64,000 bases of DNA from CAVYUC01 sp963816685 (GTDB taxonomy: Bacteria; Bacteroidota; Bacteroidia; Bacteroidales; Prolixibacteraceae), in assembly GCA_963816685.1 (NCBI GenBank), contig CAWFMB010000028.1, forward strand, positions 62,001 to 126,000, written 5' to 3'. This document shows, in pieces, positions 1 to 9,269 of this stretch (the first letter of the stretch is position 1; each line of letters starts with the position of its first letter). A program made the translations under genes and the position numbers. The notes beneath the pieces were generated by a model. The model did no database searches. It worked only from the letters and a program-made list of their open reading frames with translations, and had not been told where the DNA came from.

Positions 1-1
1 A

Positions 2-421
2 CTTCCTGTGATTCCTGGCCCGCCATTAAGTTATATTGGTTTATTGCTATTGCATTTTACTGAGCACTACCAGTTTACCGAACGTTTTTTGATTATTTGG
101 GCAGTCATTACTGTGGTGGTGTATATTTTGGATTACTTTGTTCCGGTATGGGGAACCAAACGGTTTGGTGGCAGCAGGCGTGGAGTTTGGGGCAGCATGA
201 TTGGGCTTATTGCAGGATTGCTTTTTATGGGACCAGTAGGAATTATTATCGGCCCTTTTGCAGGGGCTGTAATTGGTGAACTTACAGCAGGCAAAGATTC
301 TGCTGCTGCATTAAAATCAGGATTTGGCTCATTTATTGGCTTTCTGGCAGGTACAATCCTGAAGTTAATTGTATCGGGAATGATGTCCTGGTATTTTGCC
401 CGCGAATTGTTTCAATTTTGA
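2..421 (+). CDS. DUF456 family membrane protein (5' truncated by window edge)
   Basis: The reading frame is open from base 2, and its first residues (LPVIPGPPLSYIG) form the conserved Leu-Pro-x-x-Pro-Gly-Pro-Pro motif near the N terminus of DUF456 proteins. The true start therefore lies left of the window; the GTG at position 8 is an internal Val codon. About 139 residues are visible. Glycine-rich hydrophobic stretches (GLIAGLLFMGPVGIIIGPFAGAVIGE and the C-terminal part) fit a small polytopic inner-membrane protein. Family function is unknown. A terminator-like inverted repeat follows, and the next genes are convergent. Confidence 0.8.
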   Translation, partial: LPVIPGPPLSYIGLLLLHFTEHYQFTERFLIIWAVITVVVYILDYFVPVWGTKRFGGSRRGVWGSMIGLIAGLLFMGPVGIIIGPFAGAVIGELTAGKDSAAALKSGFGSFIGFLAGTILKLIVSGMMSWYFARELFQF

Positions 422-436
422 CTACATTAAAAAAAA

Positions 437-476
437 GACGTTGAATTTTTACGTGTAGCGCAAAAATATCAACGTC
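437..476. terminator. Inverted repeat between convergent genes, likely bidirectional terminator
   Basis: GACGTTGA at 437-444 pairs with TCAACGTC at 469-476. The stem is prolonged by an inner T-run pairing with an A-run. It sits between the stop of the DUF456 gene and the end of the minus-strand hemerythrin gene, where a shared terminator is expected. Confidence 0.5.
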
Positions 477-520
477 ATATAGAACTTTTAGTGTTTGGGT
501 AAATATTTTAAAAAACTATT

Positions 521-892
521 CTATTTTTTAATTGTGGTATCTTCTTCCTGAGAAAATTGAGTTCCCAAATCCTTCAGTTTATCCTTAGGAATGTATTTTT
601 CAGCTCGTGGAAATAAATCATGTTTTTCCTCTTTTAAATGATACTGCACTACTTCGCGCAACACCTTAAGTTTTTTGTTCCATATCGAAGGCTGATACGG
701 ATTTTCTTCCTCACTTGTCATTAATACGTTCAACATCAGGGATTGCATTAATTCATCAATCATTTTGTGATGAATAGCAAGGTGCTTTTTGAGCAGAACA
801 ATTTTAGAATGATCATCGTCCAGGTCATCGATTAACCTGCTGATTTTCACCTGATGATCAGCCAGCATTTCAGTTATCATTCTATTTTCCAT
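521..892 (-). CDS. Hemerythrin-like HHE domain protein
   Basis: A 123-residue soluble protein predicted to form a four-helix bundle with a non-haem di-iron site. Candidate ligands are His13 (ADHQ), the HHKMIDE segment near residue 41 and the YHLKEEKHDLFP segment near residue 84, in the H...HxxxE...HxxxE order of hemerythrin HHE domains. It lies 11 bp downstream of a second, similar hemerythrin gene and is probably cotranscribed with it and mscS. Such single-domain proteins are proposed to bind O2 or NO or to store iron. Ligand spacing supports the family; the exact role is inference. Confidence 0.8.
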   Translation of the reverse strand: MENRMITEMLADHQVKISRLIDDLDDDHSKIVLLKKHLAIHHKMIDELMQSLMLNVLMTSEEENPYQPSIWNKKLKVLREVVQYHLKEEKHDLFPRAEKYIPKDKLKDLGTQFSQEEDTTIKK

Positions 893-903
893 AGAAACAA
901 ATT

Positions 904-1344
904 TTAGGTTTCCAACATCAAGTTAATTCTTTTTTCTTTGAGTTTTGCAAAACGTTGCCCCAATTCCACTTGCTTTTCTTTTGAAAGTCTTTTTTCCGCT
1001 TCCGGAAATAAATCTTCCTCTTCTTCATCAAGATGATGATTTATAATTTCAGTTAAAACTCCAAATTTAACTTTCCACCGGGGGCTGTCTTTTGGAAAGT
1101 CGGCCAAATCGAGCAGTAAAATGTTTAAAACGAAATGCTCCTCCTGTGATTCAAGAGAATCATCTTTTATATCGTCTTTTTTATTGAGTAAACTCAACAA
1201 TAAATCTTCTTCCAGCTCATGGTGCACATCAAGGTGTTTCTTTAAAATAATAAATTTGGAACTTTCTTTTTTCACCTCTTTAATTATCTGCCGCATTTCA
1301 TCGTGATGCAGGGTTAATTCTTCTGTGATAGTTTTTGCAGCCAT
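904..1344 (-). CDS. Hemerythrin-like HHE domain protein (paralogue)
   Basis: A 146-residue protein with the ordered motifs LTLHHDEM, HLDVHHELEEDLL and NHHLDEEEEDLFPEAEKRL, which supply the His and acidic ligands of a hemerythrin di-iron site. It resembles the following gene but has a longer acidic insertion around residues 50-70. It lies between mscS (18 bp upstream) and the second hemerythrin gene (11 bp downstream), so all three probably form one transcript. Duplicate hemerythrins next to an osmotic channel suggest a stress-responsive operon. O2/NO sensing or scavenging is inferred from the family only. Confidence 0.8.
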   Translation of the reverse strand: MAAKTITEELTLHHDEMRQIIKEVKKESSKFIILKKHLDVHHELEEDLLLSLLNKKDDIKDDSLESQEEHFVLNILLLDLADFPKDSPRWKVKFGVLTEIINHHLDEEEEDLFPEAEKRLSKEKQVELGQRFAKLKEKRINLMLET

Positions 1345-1362
1345 TTTTAACGGTTTAAATTA

Positions 1363-2280
1363 TTATAGATCTTTATTCGTTTTTTGTAAATTGTTAAGAT
1401 TAACCTTCATTTCCGACAAGGTTTGTCCCCCTTTAATTCCAAAATCCAATGTTCGAATCGGGAAAGGAATGGTAATGTCATTTTCATCATAAGTAGCTTT
1501 TATATTTTTAATGCCATCGTGCAAAGCTCTCAGATAATCAGTTTGTTTTTTAAATTCAACCCAGTAGCGAATGACAAAATTGATGGAACTGTCCCCAAAT
1601 TCCTGGTAATAGAGGTCAATGGGTTTATTTTTTTGCAGGTAACTTATTTTTCTTATTGCTTCGAGAGTTAAATTTTCCACTTTCTGCAGATCATCAGCGT
1701 AGCTCACACCCACATTCAAATCAATTCTTCGCTCCTTGTTTACCGTAAAATGGGTATAAACTTCTTCAAAAATCAGGCGATTTGGAATCACCACTTCCTG
1801 TCCCTGAAAGGTTGTCATTTTTATGGCACGCAAACCAATAGCTTTAATTGTCCCGTAGTAATCCTGAAATTTAACAATATCACCAACATTTACTGTACTT
1901 TTTAAGGTAATGTAAATTCCCGAGATGAAATTGGCCAAAGCATCTTTGAACGCAAATCCAAGTGCAAGTCCCATAATTCCAACTCCGGCCAGTAATGAAG
2001 TAACTGTTTTATCGAGGTCTAAAACCCCCAGTGCCACAAATAAACCAATCGTCATAATCACTATTCGTGACAATGATTCAATAAGTTTGTTAATTGCTAC
2101 ATTGTGGGAAAAATGAAAGATTGTTTTTGAGAGAAAAGCTACAACAAGTTTTGAAATAAAATAGAACACCAAAACAACAAGCACAGCGACTATGAAATTA
2201 GGCAACATGGCAATGAAAGACTCAATCCAGTTTGCTACTTTTTCAGAAATTATATCGTAAGCGTTGTTTATAGAATTCAT
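1363..2280 (-). CDS. mscS: Small-conductance mechanosensitive channel, MscS family
   Basis: A 305-residue channel that opens under membrane tension to release solutes during hypo-osmotic shock. Hydrophobic segments lie near residues 24-50 and 68-90. The pore helix TM3 is recognisable at about 95-125 by its Gly/Ala-rich pattern (LLAGVGIMGLALGFAFKDAL), followed by the beta domain (VGDIVKFQDYYGTIKAIGLRA) and an alpha/beta C-terminal part. The length is that of the short MscS type. It heads an apparent operon with two hemerythrins, with a lipoprotein gene 87 bp upstream on the same strand. Confidence 0.9.
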   Translation of the reverse strand: MNSINNAYDIISEKVANWIESFIAMLPNFIVAVLVVLVFYFISKLVVAFLSKTIFHFSHNVAINKLIESLSRIVIMTIGLFVALGVLDLDKTVTSLLAGVGIMGLALGFAFKDALANFISGIYITLKSTVNVGDIVKFQDYYGTIKAIGLRAIKMTTFQGQEVVIPNRLIFEEVYTHFTVNKERRIDLNVGVSYADDLQKVENLTLEAIRKISYLQKNKPIDLYYQEFGDSSINFVIRYWVEFKKQTDYLRALHDGIKNIKATYDENDITIPFPIRTLDFGIKGGQTLSEMKVNLNNLQKTNKDL

Positions 2281-2367
2281 TTAATTTTAAAATATACAGA
2301 AAAAGCAGGGGAGCCAGGCGGCCCTCCTGCTTAAATCTAACTAAACCTACAAAAATGAACAAGTGTA

Positions 2368-2847
2368 TTAATTTCCCCAATCTCTGACTGATTGTCTGAA
2401 TTCATTATATTCTTCTTTTAAATCTTCTCCCCATTCTTCAGTATTATCACCAGCGTTTTCGCTCCATTCCTGAATATCTTTTTTCAATTGCCGGCTTTCC
2501 TGACGCAAATTGTTAAAAGCCTCTTTAGTTTCGTTGCTAACATTATCACCAGCTTCTTCAATATCATCACCTAATTCCTCCAGCCTGGCATCGAAATCAT
2601 TGATTTCACGTTCAACCTTAGAAGAAAATTCAGGATCATCATCCGATATATTATCTAAATCTTCTCTTAATTCGCGAACTTCGTTATTAATTTTTTCCTG
2701 TGTGTCATTCATTTCATCCTGTGCATCATTCACCGTCTCTTCCGTATCATTGTTTGTAGTGCGGGGTGAATTATTGCAAGAGTAAAAGGCTCCTGAAAAT
2801 AACAGAGCTACAATTGGTATCGCTATCATCCACTTTTTTGTTTTCAT
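2368..2847 (-). CDS. Acidic coiled-coil lipoprotein, function unknown
   Basis: A 159-residue protein with a lipoprotein signal: a basic N terminus, a hydrophobic stretch, then lipobox FYSC with the lipidated Cys near residue 24. The mature part is highly acidic and helical, with heptad-like Glu/Asp/Asn-rich sequence from about residue 35 to the end, so a long coiled coil in the periplasm is likely. No catalytic motif is seen. It is the first gene of the minus-strand stress group and faces a divergent small membrane protein across 430 bp. Role unknown. Confidence 0.65.
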   Translation of the reverse strand: MKTKKWMIAIPIVALLFSGAFYSCNNSPRTTNNDTEETVNDAQDEMNDTQEKINNEVRELREDLDNISDDDPEFSSKVEREINDFDARLEELGDDIEEAGDNVSNETKEAFNNLRQESRQLKKDIQEWSENAGDNTEEWGEDLKEEYNEFRQSVRDWGN

Positions 2848-3025
2848 CTTTTTTACATTTTACAATTAGTTCATTTGTCACTTTATAAAATGGTGCCAAA
2901 AATCTTATTATCCATCAGACTGAATATATATTATATTGATTATAAAGGTATTGAATAATCCAATTATTAAAAATCCTACTCACCGAAACTTACCATGCAA
3001 CCCCACTTTTATGTAGATTAATTTT

Positions 3026-3120
3026 CTCAGTGTGGGGAATTGTTCAACATAAGGTATTAAAAAAACAAAAGTTAATATTGTTTGTAAAAAAATGAGGAAT
3101 TAAACCTCAGATTGGGGATA
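3026..3120 (+). promoter_or_regulatory. Divergent intergenic region with two CTCA-n-GGGGA motif copies
   Basis: The gap between the minus-strand lipoprotein gene and the plus-strand small membrane protein (2848-3280) holds no gene. It contains CTCAGTGTGGGGAAT at 3026-3040 and CTCAGATTGGGGATA at 3106-3120. A very similar sequence, CTCAATTTGGGGATT, lies at 21322-21336 upstream of the PBP1A gene, and related GGGGAA sites occur at 9066 (minus) and 14175. This looks like a repeated operator or alternative-sigma promoter element. The binding factor is unknown. Confidence 0.35.
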
Positions 3121-3280
3121 ACAATTCCCAACTAAAGTTTTATATATTATTTATACTAACCTGCCAAACAGACAATACACTTGTAAAATTGGTGAAAATC
3201 AAATTATTATAAAAAAGACAGAAATAATTGGCATAATTTTATAAGTTACGGAAGCTATAAAATAACGTAATCGAATTAAC

Positions 3281-3481
3281 ATGAAAGTTGCCGGAATTAT
3301 TTTACTTGTGTTAGGAATCGTTGGACTTGTTGTATTTGGAATACAAGCCCTGGGTGATTCCGAAAGTTTTAGCTTTCTCGGAATGGATATAGCAGTTAGC
3401 AGTGCTAACTGGACACCTGTAATTATAAGTGCAGTTGTTGCTGTTATCGGACTTATTTTAACAGTCAGCAGAAAGAAATAG
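3281..3481 (+). CDS. Small two-helix membrane protein (DUF3185-like)
   Basis: A 66-residue protein with two transmembrane segments, about residues 3-22 and 43-62, joined by a short polar loop and ending in basic residues RKK. The order (glycine-rich first helix GIILLVLGIVGLVVFGIQAL, loop, second helix) resembles the DUF3185-type small membrane proteins common in stress-gene clusters. No enzymatic motif is visible. It lies 40 bp upstream of an AsmA-like gene and downstream of the GGGGA motifs. Confidence 0.55.
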   Translation: MKVAGIILLVLGIVGLVVFGIQALGDSESFSFLGMDIAVSSANWTPVIISAVVAVIGLILTVSRKK

Positions 3482-3521
3482 ATAATCAGTCATACGCCAT
3501 AACAAATTATAAAAGGGCCCG

Positions 3522-5078
3522 GTGAAAAAATCGAAACGAATTTTTACAACAGTAGTAATAATTATTGCCGCTGTAATTTTCCTAATCATAGCCGGGTCAT
3601 TTTTATTTTCCCGTCTTGCAAAAAAGAACATCCGCGGATTAAAATTTGCTTCACTGGAATTAAGCAGCCAAACCATTGAAACCAACCTGCTTAAAAGACA
3701 GATAACTTTAAAAGATGCTGATTTAAAAGCTGCCGGTACTCATAATAATGTTGTAATTCCAAACGCAAAACTTTCAGGAATTCATCTTATCCATTTAATT
3801 TTAAGTAACGAAATTGTGGTTAATAAATTTACTGTTTCAGGACCAACGATTAACTTTTACGGAAAAAACGACAGTGAATCTCCCGCAGATACCACAAGGA
3901 AAGAAAAAAGAACTGTATTAATTAAACATCTGGAAGTACCGGAATTGGAAATTAATCTGCTTACAGAACAAAAAGATAAACCTGATACTACTTTTTCTGC
4001 AGTTTTAGATATTGATATCCGGCAATTAACAACCGATAGTGTACGACACGGCAATTATGCCTTCGGAAATGTGTTTTTAGATGAAGTGGATTTAAAAATT
4101 AGTAAAGGCTTTTTTGCACTGAAGAAAAACTTATACTCACTGTTCTTCAACAATATCCGGTTTAATTCAGAAAGTCGGGAATTAAATGTGGCTGAATTAA
4201 ATATTACATCTCAACATTCAAAATTCGAGATTGGACATATAACCGGTGTTGAAACATCCTGGATTAACATGCAGATTGACAGTTTAAAAATAAAAGAAAT
4301 TGATTTACATGCTGCATTAAAGGATACAGCCGTAATTTTTGAAAAGTGCAGTATTAATAATTTTGATATTGAAGTCTTTAAAGATAAACGACTCCCCTTT
4401 CCTGAGAAACCGGATACAAAACTTCCAATGGATATGATTAAAGGATTACCATTTGCTCTTCATTCCGATTCTGTTTTAATTGAAAACGGCAACATTAAAT
4501 ACGAACAATTTGTGAAAAATGCAGATGAAGCAGGTTCAATATCATTTAACAACCTTAATGCAAAATTTACGAATGTAAGTACCATTGACAGTCTGATCAA
4601 AGGAAAAACCACACTTTCGGCCCGCGCAAATATAATGAATAAGGCCACTTTGAATGCGGATTTTGTTTTTCCAAATCCAAAATATAATGAACCTTATCAG
4701 GCCAGCGGAACTCTTGAACCAACTCCGGCAACCATTTTTAATCAGATAATCAGACCAGTTGCGGCAGTGAAAATTAATAGCGGCCAGATTAAACAACTGG
4801 CTTTCGATTTCAGGTATAATTACACAAGTTCAACCGGAAATTTAATTTTTAAGTACGAAAACCTTGATTTCACCATGTATAACAGAGAAGACAATTCAGA
4901 AGAATCCATCAAATCTTTTTTTGTTGATGCAATTGCCGTAAGAAATGATAATAGAGAAGGCGATTCATATCAGAAAGGTGAAATTTCGGCTGAACGAAAC
5001 GTAAAAAAATCAGTGGTTAACTATTGGTGGTTATCGTTGTTTAGCGGAATAAAAAGCGTTGTTGTGGTTTTTAAATAG
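3522..5078 (+). CDS. AsmA-like/DUF748-type membrane-anchored protein
   Basis: A 518-residue protein starting at GTG with a basic N terminus and one transmembrane anchor at about residues 9-31, followed by a large periplasmic beta-rich region. The mature part has the low-similarity repeating strand pattern of AsmA/TamB-type proteins (phrases such as LKDADLK, VVNKFTVSGPTINFYG, GTLEPTP). Such proteins are linked to lipid transport or outer-membrane assembly; a second relative lies at 12854-13915. Placement in the AsmA superfamily is by pattern only. It follows the small membrane protein on the same strand. Confidence 0.55.
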   Translation: MKKSKRIFTTVVIIIAAVIFLIIAGSFLFSRLAKKNIRGLKFASLELSSQTIETNLLKRQITLKDADLKAAGTHNNVVIPNAKLSGIHLIHLILSNEIVVNKFTVSGPTINFYGKNDSESPADTTRKEKRTVLIKHLEVPELEINLLTEQKDKPDTTFSAVLDIDIRQLTTDSVRHGNYAFGNVFLDEVDLKISKGFFALKKNLYSLFFNNIRFNSESRELNVAELNITSQHSKFEIGHITGVETSWINMQIDSLKIKEIDLHAALKDTAVIFEKCSINNFDIEVFKDKRLPFPEKPDTKLPMDMIKGLPFALHSDSVLIENGNIKYEQFVKNADEAGSISFNNLNAKFTNVSTIDSLIKGKTTLSARANIMNKATLNADFVFPNPKYNEPYQASGTLEPTPATIFNQIIRPVAAVKINSGQIKQLAFDFRYNYTSSTGNLIFKYENLDFTMYNREDNSEESIKSFFVDAIAVRNDNREGDSYQKGEISAERNVKKSVVNYWWLSLFSGIKSVVVVFK

Positions 5079-5158
5079 CATTCGTAACTTTAAAAAGATA
5101 AATACTTATGTTGAATTTTTCAAAAGAAGATAAATTCAAATAAATTTCGAAAGATACA

Positions 5159-6496
5159 ATGCATAAAGTCCTAAGTTATATTCACAGGATATATAAAAGT
5201 ATGGTTTACAGTATCGCTTTTATTCCAACATTAATGATTTTCTGTTCATTAATACTGGGGCTTTTAATCTTTAATTTAGAAAACAGCGGTTACACCAGCC
5301 AACTTCGGGATTCATTAAAAATGTTTCTGATTTTGGAAGCCGATAACGCCCGGATGATTTTAACCACAATTATTGGTGGCATTATTTCCCTCACTGTGTT
5401 TAGCTTTTCAATGGTAATGGTAGTATTAAACAGGACTTCAGCATCATTGTCTCCCCGTGTTCTCCCACAACTTGTAGCGCAAAAGTTTCACCAGATTGTG
5501 CTGGGTTTCTATATGGGTACAATTGTTTTTTCACTTATACTCATTATTAAAATTGGTTCAGGAATCAATCTGCCTTCATTGGGGATTCTTCTCTCAATGA
5601 TTTTTGCTGTTCTTTCCCTTGGGCTTTTTATCTATTTTATTCATTCTATTTCCCAATCCATTCAAGTTGAAAATATTCTAACCGATATTTTAAAACGGAC
5701 CAGAAATCAAATCAAAAAAGTAAAAAAACAGAAATTAGCAAACAATTTGATACAAAAAGAAAACATACAAAATTGGTGGAAAGATGAAATAGTTGCTGAT
5801 AAAACAGGATATTACCAGGTTGTAAATATCCGGGGAATTTTAACTTTTCTGCGTAATCATTCCCTTCAAATTGAAATTTGCTTCTATTCGGGTCAATTTA
5901 TTAAAAGTGGAACTGTACTTGTAAAAATTAACAAAGAACAAGTACCTTTCAACATTAAGAAAACAATTCTTGAACATTTTATCTTAACCAACAGTGCCGA
6001 TGATGAAGATCAGTATTATTTTGGAATGCGAAAAATAAGTGAAATTGCAGTAAAAGCTTTAAGTCCGGGAATAAATGATCCGGGTACAGCATTAAAAGCG
6101 ATACGTTTTTTAACCTTACTTTTTGAAGAAGTTTTAACTGCCGGCACTTATCTGTTCTTTATGGATAAAAAGGAAGAAATACGCTTATTGCAGAGGCTTC
6201 CGGACATAAACATTCTTCTTTTTGATTGTATAACACCTGTTCGGCAATATGCTGAAAATTCTTTGGAAATACACGTTGCGCTTTATGATTTCTTTCATGC
6301 TGTTTTAAAAATGAATGTAAGGGAATTTTCTGATACAATTACTGCACATTTAGCAGCTCTGACTGAAACCACCGAAAACCAACTTCAAAACACAAGCGAC
6401 AGGAAAATCATTAATGATATTATCCTAAAAATAAAAAAACTTCCGGTTGCAAATGTTGATTCACTGAAGTCTCTGCCTGTGCAAACGAATAAATAA
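5159..6496 (+). CDS. DUF2254 family membrane protein
   Basis: A 445-residue protein with four N-terminal membrane helices in the first about 170 residues and a soluble C-terminal part. The sequence after helix 2 (ARMILTTIIGGIISLTVFSF, then SPRVLPQLVAQKFHQIVLGFYMG) and the later ISEIAVKALSPGINDPGTA segment are hallmarks of DUF2254. The family is widespread in bacteria and its function is not established. It stands alone on the plus strand, about 80 bp after the AsmA-like gene. Confidence 0.8.
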   Translation: MHKVLSYIHRIYKSMVYSIAFIPTLMIFCSLILGLLIFNLENSGYTSQLRDSLKMFLILEADNARMILTTIIGGIISLTVFSFSMVMVVLNRTSASLSPRVLPQLVAQKFHQIVLGFYMGTIVFSLILIIKIGSGINLPSLGILLSMIFAVLSLGLFIYFIHSISQSIQVENILTDILKRTRNQIKKVKKQKLANNLIQKENIQNWWKDEIVADKTGYYQVVNIRGILTFLRNHSLQIEICFYSGQFIKSGTVLVKINKEQVPFNIKKTILEHFILTNSADDEDQYYFGMRKISEIAVKALSPGINDPGTALKAIRFLTLLFEEVLTAGTYLFFMDKKEEIRLLQRLPDINILLFDCITPVRQYAENSLEIHVALYDFFHAVLKMNVREFSDTITAHLAALTETTENQLQNTSDRKIINDIILKIKKLPVANVDSLKSLPVQTNK

Positions 6497-6613
6497 AAAT
6501 CTGTAAAGTAATAACATCTTGCAGATCAATTGCGTTAAATATTTATTGAAAAATCAAAACAAATGAGGTTTAGAATTGTATAAATTAGAGAATAAAGATG
6601 AAAGTGATATTTT

Positions 6614-6814
6614 ATGAATGAAGTCACATATATGAGATTGAAGGGAAATCAAAATATTTCGGAGGATAAGTTAAAACTCAGGCTTAAAAACCTGGACAAA
6701 GATAAGTTATCAAAGCCGGAAGAAATTAGAAATGAACTTATCCGGCTCATCCATGAGAAAACCGGAAAATCAAGAGAAGAAATCCTGAAAGAAATTAATA
6801 ATCTGGAAGAATAG
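6614..6814 (+). CDS. Small helical protein, divergent CsbD-like
   Basis: A 66-residue, highly charged protein. Its C-terminal half (LIRLIHEKTGKSREEILKEINN) matches the pattern of the clear CsbD protein encoded at 10130-10321 (EVIGRIQKKTGKTREEVSKFIEN), suggesting a divergent CsbD-family stress protein. The start could also be Met7. It ends 7 bp before the end of the convergent YihY gene. The family link rests on this short internal comparison and is tentative. Confidence 0.5.
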   Translation: MNEVTYMRLKGNQNISEDKLKLRLKNLDKDKLSKPEEIRNELIRLIHEKTGKSREEILKEINNLEE

Positions 6815-6821
6815 TCTTTAT

Positions 6822-7742
6822 CTAATTTAGCTTTTGAATTTCAAACGGAACAGCAAATTTAGCCGGTCTATTTTTGTGATGGTAAAAAAGTGAATACTGG
6901 CGGGATAATTCGACTCCAAAATAAAAAATAATAGAAACAAAATAAATCCAGACTAAAATTACCACAAATGAACTCGCCGCTCCGTATATTACTCCCATAC
7001 TGCTATTTCCAACTATTATTCCAATTAAAAGTTTTCCGATAGCAAATAAAATGGATGAAAATATTGCTCCAAACCAACTTGCACTCCAATTAACATGTAC
7101 ATCGGGTAAATAGCGGAATATAAGAGCAAATACAGCAGCAATTACTGTTAACGACAAGCCAACATTAATAAATTGAGCAATTACAACAAAATTGAAACTT
7201 AAATGTGCATTAAGGAAATCTTTTAAAAAAGCAATTGAAGCATCAATTATTAATGAAATCAACATAACAAAACCAAGACACAAAATTACACCAAATGAGA
7301 GAATACGGGTTTTTAGCAGGTTTAAGAGCCCCATTTTAAAGTTCGATTTCACCTGCACCCTCCAAATAAAATTAATAGACAACTGCATGATACTAAACAA
7401 AGTAGTTGCAGAAATCAGAAAAAACAAAATTCCCAGGATAGTTCCGGTATCGCTTTTTTCGGCCAGGTTGTAACTATCAATTGCATTCCTTAGAACTTCT
7501 GTACTGTCGGCTCCAATGAGTTTGTTTAACTCGTCAAAAAGTTTATCGCGGATTGCTGCATCGCCGGTAAAGTATCCAAAAATTGAAATGATTATTATTA
7601 AAATCGGAGCCATCGAAAAAATAGCAAAGTATGCAGTTGTACCGGCGAGTTGCACCGGTCTGTTCGTTCCGTAATTTGAAATTGATTTCTTAAAAATCTT
7701 AAAACTTTCTTTCAACCTTCGCCTTACTTTTTTCTCCGCCAT
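6822..7742 (-). CDS. YihY/virulence factor BrkB family membrane protein
   Basis: A 306-residue protein with six predicted transmembrane segments. The N-terminal RPVQLAGTTAYFAIFSMAPILIII segment is characteristic of the YihY (formerly RNase BN) family, and the C terminus has VNWSASWFGAIFSSILFAIGK and VYGAASSFVVILVWIYF. Members are inner-membrane proteins of uncertain function, proposed to be transporters; the old ribonuclease name is an error in the literature. Its start overlaps the end of the upstream AI-2E-type gene by 19 bp, so the two are translationally coupled. Confidence 0.88.
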   Translation of the reverse strand: MAEKKVRRRLKESFKIFKKSISNYGTNRPVQLAGTTAYFAIFSMAPILIIIISIFGYFTGDAAIRDKLFDELNKLIGADSTEVLRNAIDSYNLAEKSDTGTILGILFFLISATTLFSIMQLSINFIWRVQVKSNFKMGLLNLLKTRILSFGVILCLGFVMLISLIIDASIAFLKDFLNAHLSFNFVVIAQFINVGLSLTVIAAVFALIFRYLPDVHVNWSASWFGAIFSSILFAIGKLLIGIIVGNSSMGVIYGAASSFVVILVWIYFVSIIFYFGVELSRQYSLFYHHKNRPAKFAVPFEIQKLN

Positions 7743-8848
7743 AATTTTGAAATTTTCACCCTAAACTTCAGAAACGATCTTCGATAGTTTATTTTTTGAT
7801 TATGTAAACCCCTACTGCTTAAAAGATAAGCAAAAGGCTTCAAACTATCAATGTTCCGCATTATAATCTTAATGATTGCTATAAATGGAATAACAACGAG
7901 CATTCCGGCTATTCCCCAAATCAGGTTGCCAAATAACAGGCCAAGAATTATGGTTAGAGCATTTAAACTTACATTGCCTCCAACAACATTTGGTGTTATA
8001 ATATTATTTTCGAGAAACTGAACGATTATAAACATTATTACCACCTGGATAGCTGTGTTTAAAGGATGCGGCATGGAAATCAGTACGTAAAAAATCGGTA
8101 TCAATGCACCTATTAAAGTTCCGAAGTAAGGAATAAGATTTAAAAGGGCTGCTCCGACTCCCAGCACCAATGCATGCGGCACACCTATAATGGTTAAGCC
8201 AAGAGTATTTAATACAGATAAAATAAGTACTACACCTAAAAGTCCTGCAAGGTAACGGTTGGCAACTGTTGATACTTCACGTAAAATATTTAAGGCTTTT
8301 AACTTGTGCTTTCGTCCTACAAGTCTGAAAATAAAATAAGCTATTTTTGTCCTGTAAAACAAAAGGAAAAAAGTTAAAACCGGTAAAATAAAAATTTGAA
8401 AAACTGTAGTCGCTGTTGAAGAAACAAAATTTCCCGAACCTTCAGAAAGACTCCCGGTAAGGGTACTGACAGCCTTATCAATGTAATAATCCATTGTCCT
8501 CATGTTTACTCCAAACTTCCTTTCAATCTTTTCTTTGGGAGAATCACTTTTCTCTACTACTTTTTCTTTGATTTCCTGCAAATCTATTTGAACCTTCGAC
8601 ACTTGGACAGAAAAGTAAAATGCGATTATAATCACCACAACCAGCGACATTATAATAACCATGAGAACGGAAATAATTCGATGAAATCCCATTTGTTCAA
8701 TTCTCCAAACAACTGGTAATAAAAGGTAAGAAAATAATACACTTATTGACAGGGGAATTAAAACATCCCGCGCTAAAATGATTCCCAACAAAAACAACGA
8801 AACAATAAAGAGGCTAACTGCTGTTTTAAGCAAGACCTGATTTTTCAT
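7724..8848 (-). CDS. AI-2E family transporter (PerM/TqsA-like permease)
   Basis: A 374-residue polytopic protein with two N-terminal helices, a charged coiled loop (about residues 80-125), and a C-terminal block of about five helices. The motif ALLNLIPYFGTLIGALIPI followed by QFLENNIITPNVVGGNVSLNALTIILGLLFG is diagnostic of the AI-2E exporter/UPF0118 family. Members export autoinducer-2 or act as Na+/H+ antiporters; the substrate here is unknown. It is cotranscribed with the overlapping YihY gene and is divergent from the stress cluster starting at 9270. Confidence 0.88.
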   Translation of the reverse strand: MKNQVLLKTAVSLFIVSLFLLGIILARDVLIPLSISVLFSYLLLPVVWRIEQMGFHRIISVLMVIIMSLVVVIIIAFYFSVQVSKVQIDLQEIKEKVVEKSDSPKEKIERKFGVNMRTMDYYIDKAVSTLTGSLSEGSGNFVSSTATTVFQIFILPVLTFFLLFYRTKIAYFIFRLVGRKHKLKALNILREVSTVANRYLAGLLGVVLILSVLNTLGLTIIGVPHALVLGVGAALLNLIPYFGTLIGALIPIFYVLISMPHPLNTAIQVVIMFIIVQFLENNIITPNVVGGNVSLNALTIILGLLFGNLIWGIAGMLVVIPFIAIIKIIMRNIDSLKPFAYLLSSRGLHNQKINYRRSFLKFRVKISKLWRRKK

Positions 8849-9269
8849 AAATAATTTTTAAGACAATAATCAGTATCCTGAAAAAATTATGCCACAGCAC
8901 AAATGAAAAGTCCGGAACATCTTGAATTCAGTCAATTCCGGCAAATGCAATTTAAAGCAGCCCGAAAATAAGGTTATCTAAAAAGACATGGATAGAAGAA
9001 GACCTTTTTCAAAAAACCTTTATTATGTGGATTAGGTAACCCATTTGAGGAAAATGATACACACATTTCCCCATGAACAAAAGAAAACAGGAATCTGAAA
9101 ATTATTTTAAAATACCTGTAAAACCTTATGTTCTGTGGAGTTTAGAAAATAAAATCAAATTATCTTCTTTCAATATAAATTTGGCAGGATTTTTCAATAA
9201 GTAATCAGAAGTTTAAACATAATCAATTGCAGTTTAATTTATTGATTTTTATACAAAATAAATAAACAA
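8849..9269. other. Divergent intergenic region, likely promoters for both sides
   Basis: A 421-bp AT-rich gap with no supported gene, between the minus-strand AI-2E gene and the plus-strand stress cluster. It includes TTTCCCCA at 9066-9073 (TGGGGAAA on the minus strand), related to the GGGGA motif seen upstream of 3281, 14394 and 21479. No clear hairpin or tandem repeat was seen. Confidence 0.4.
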
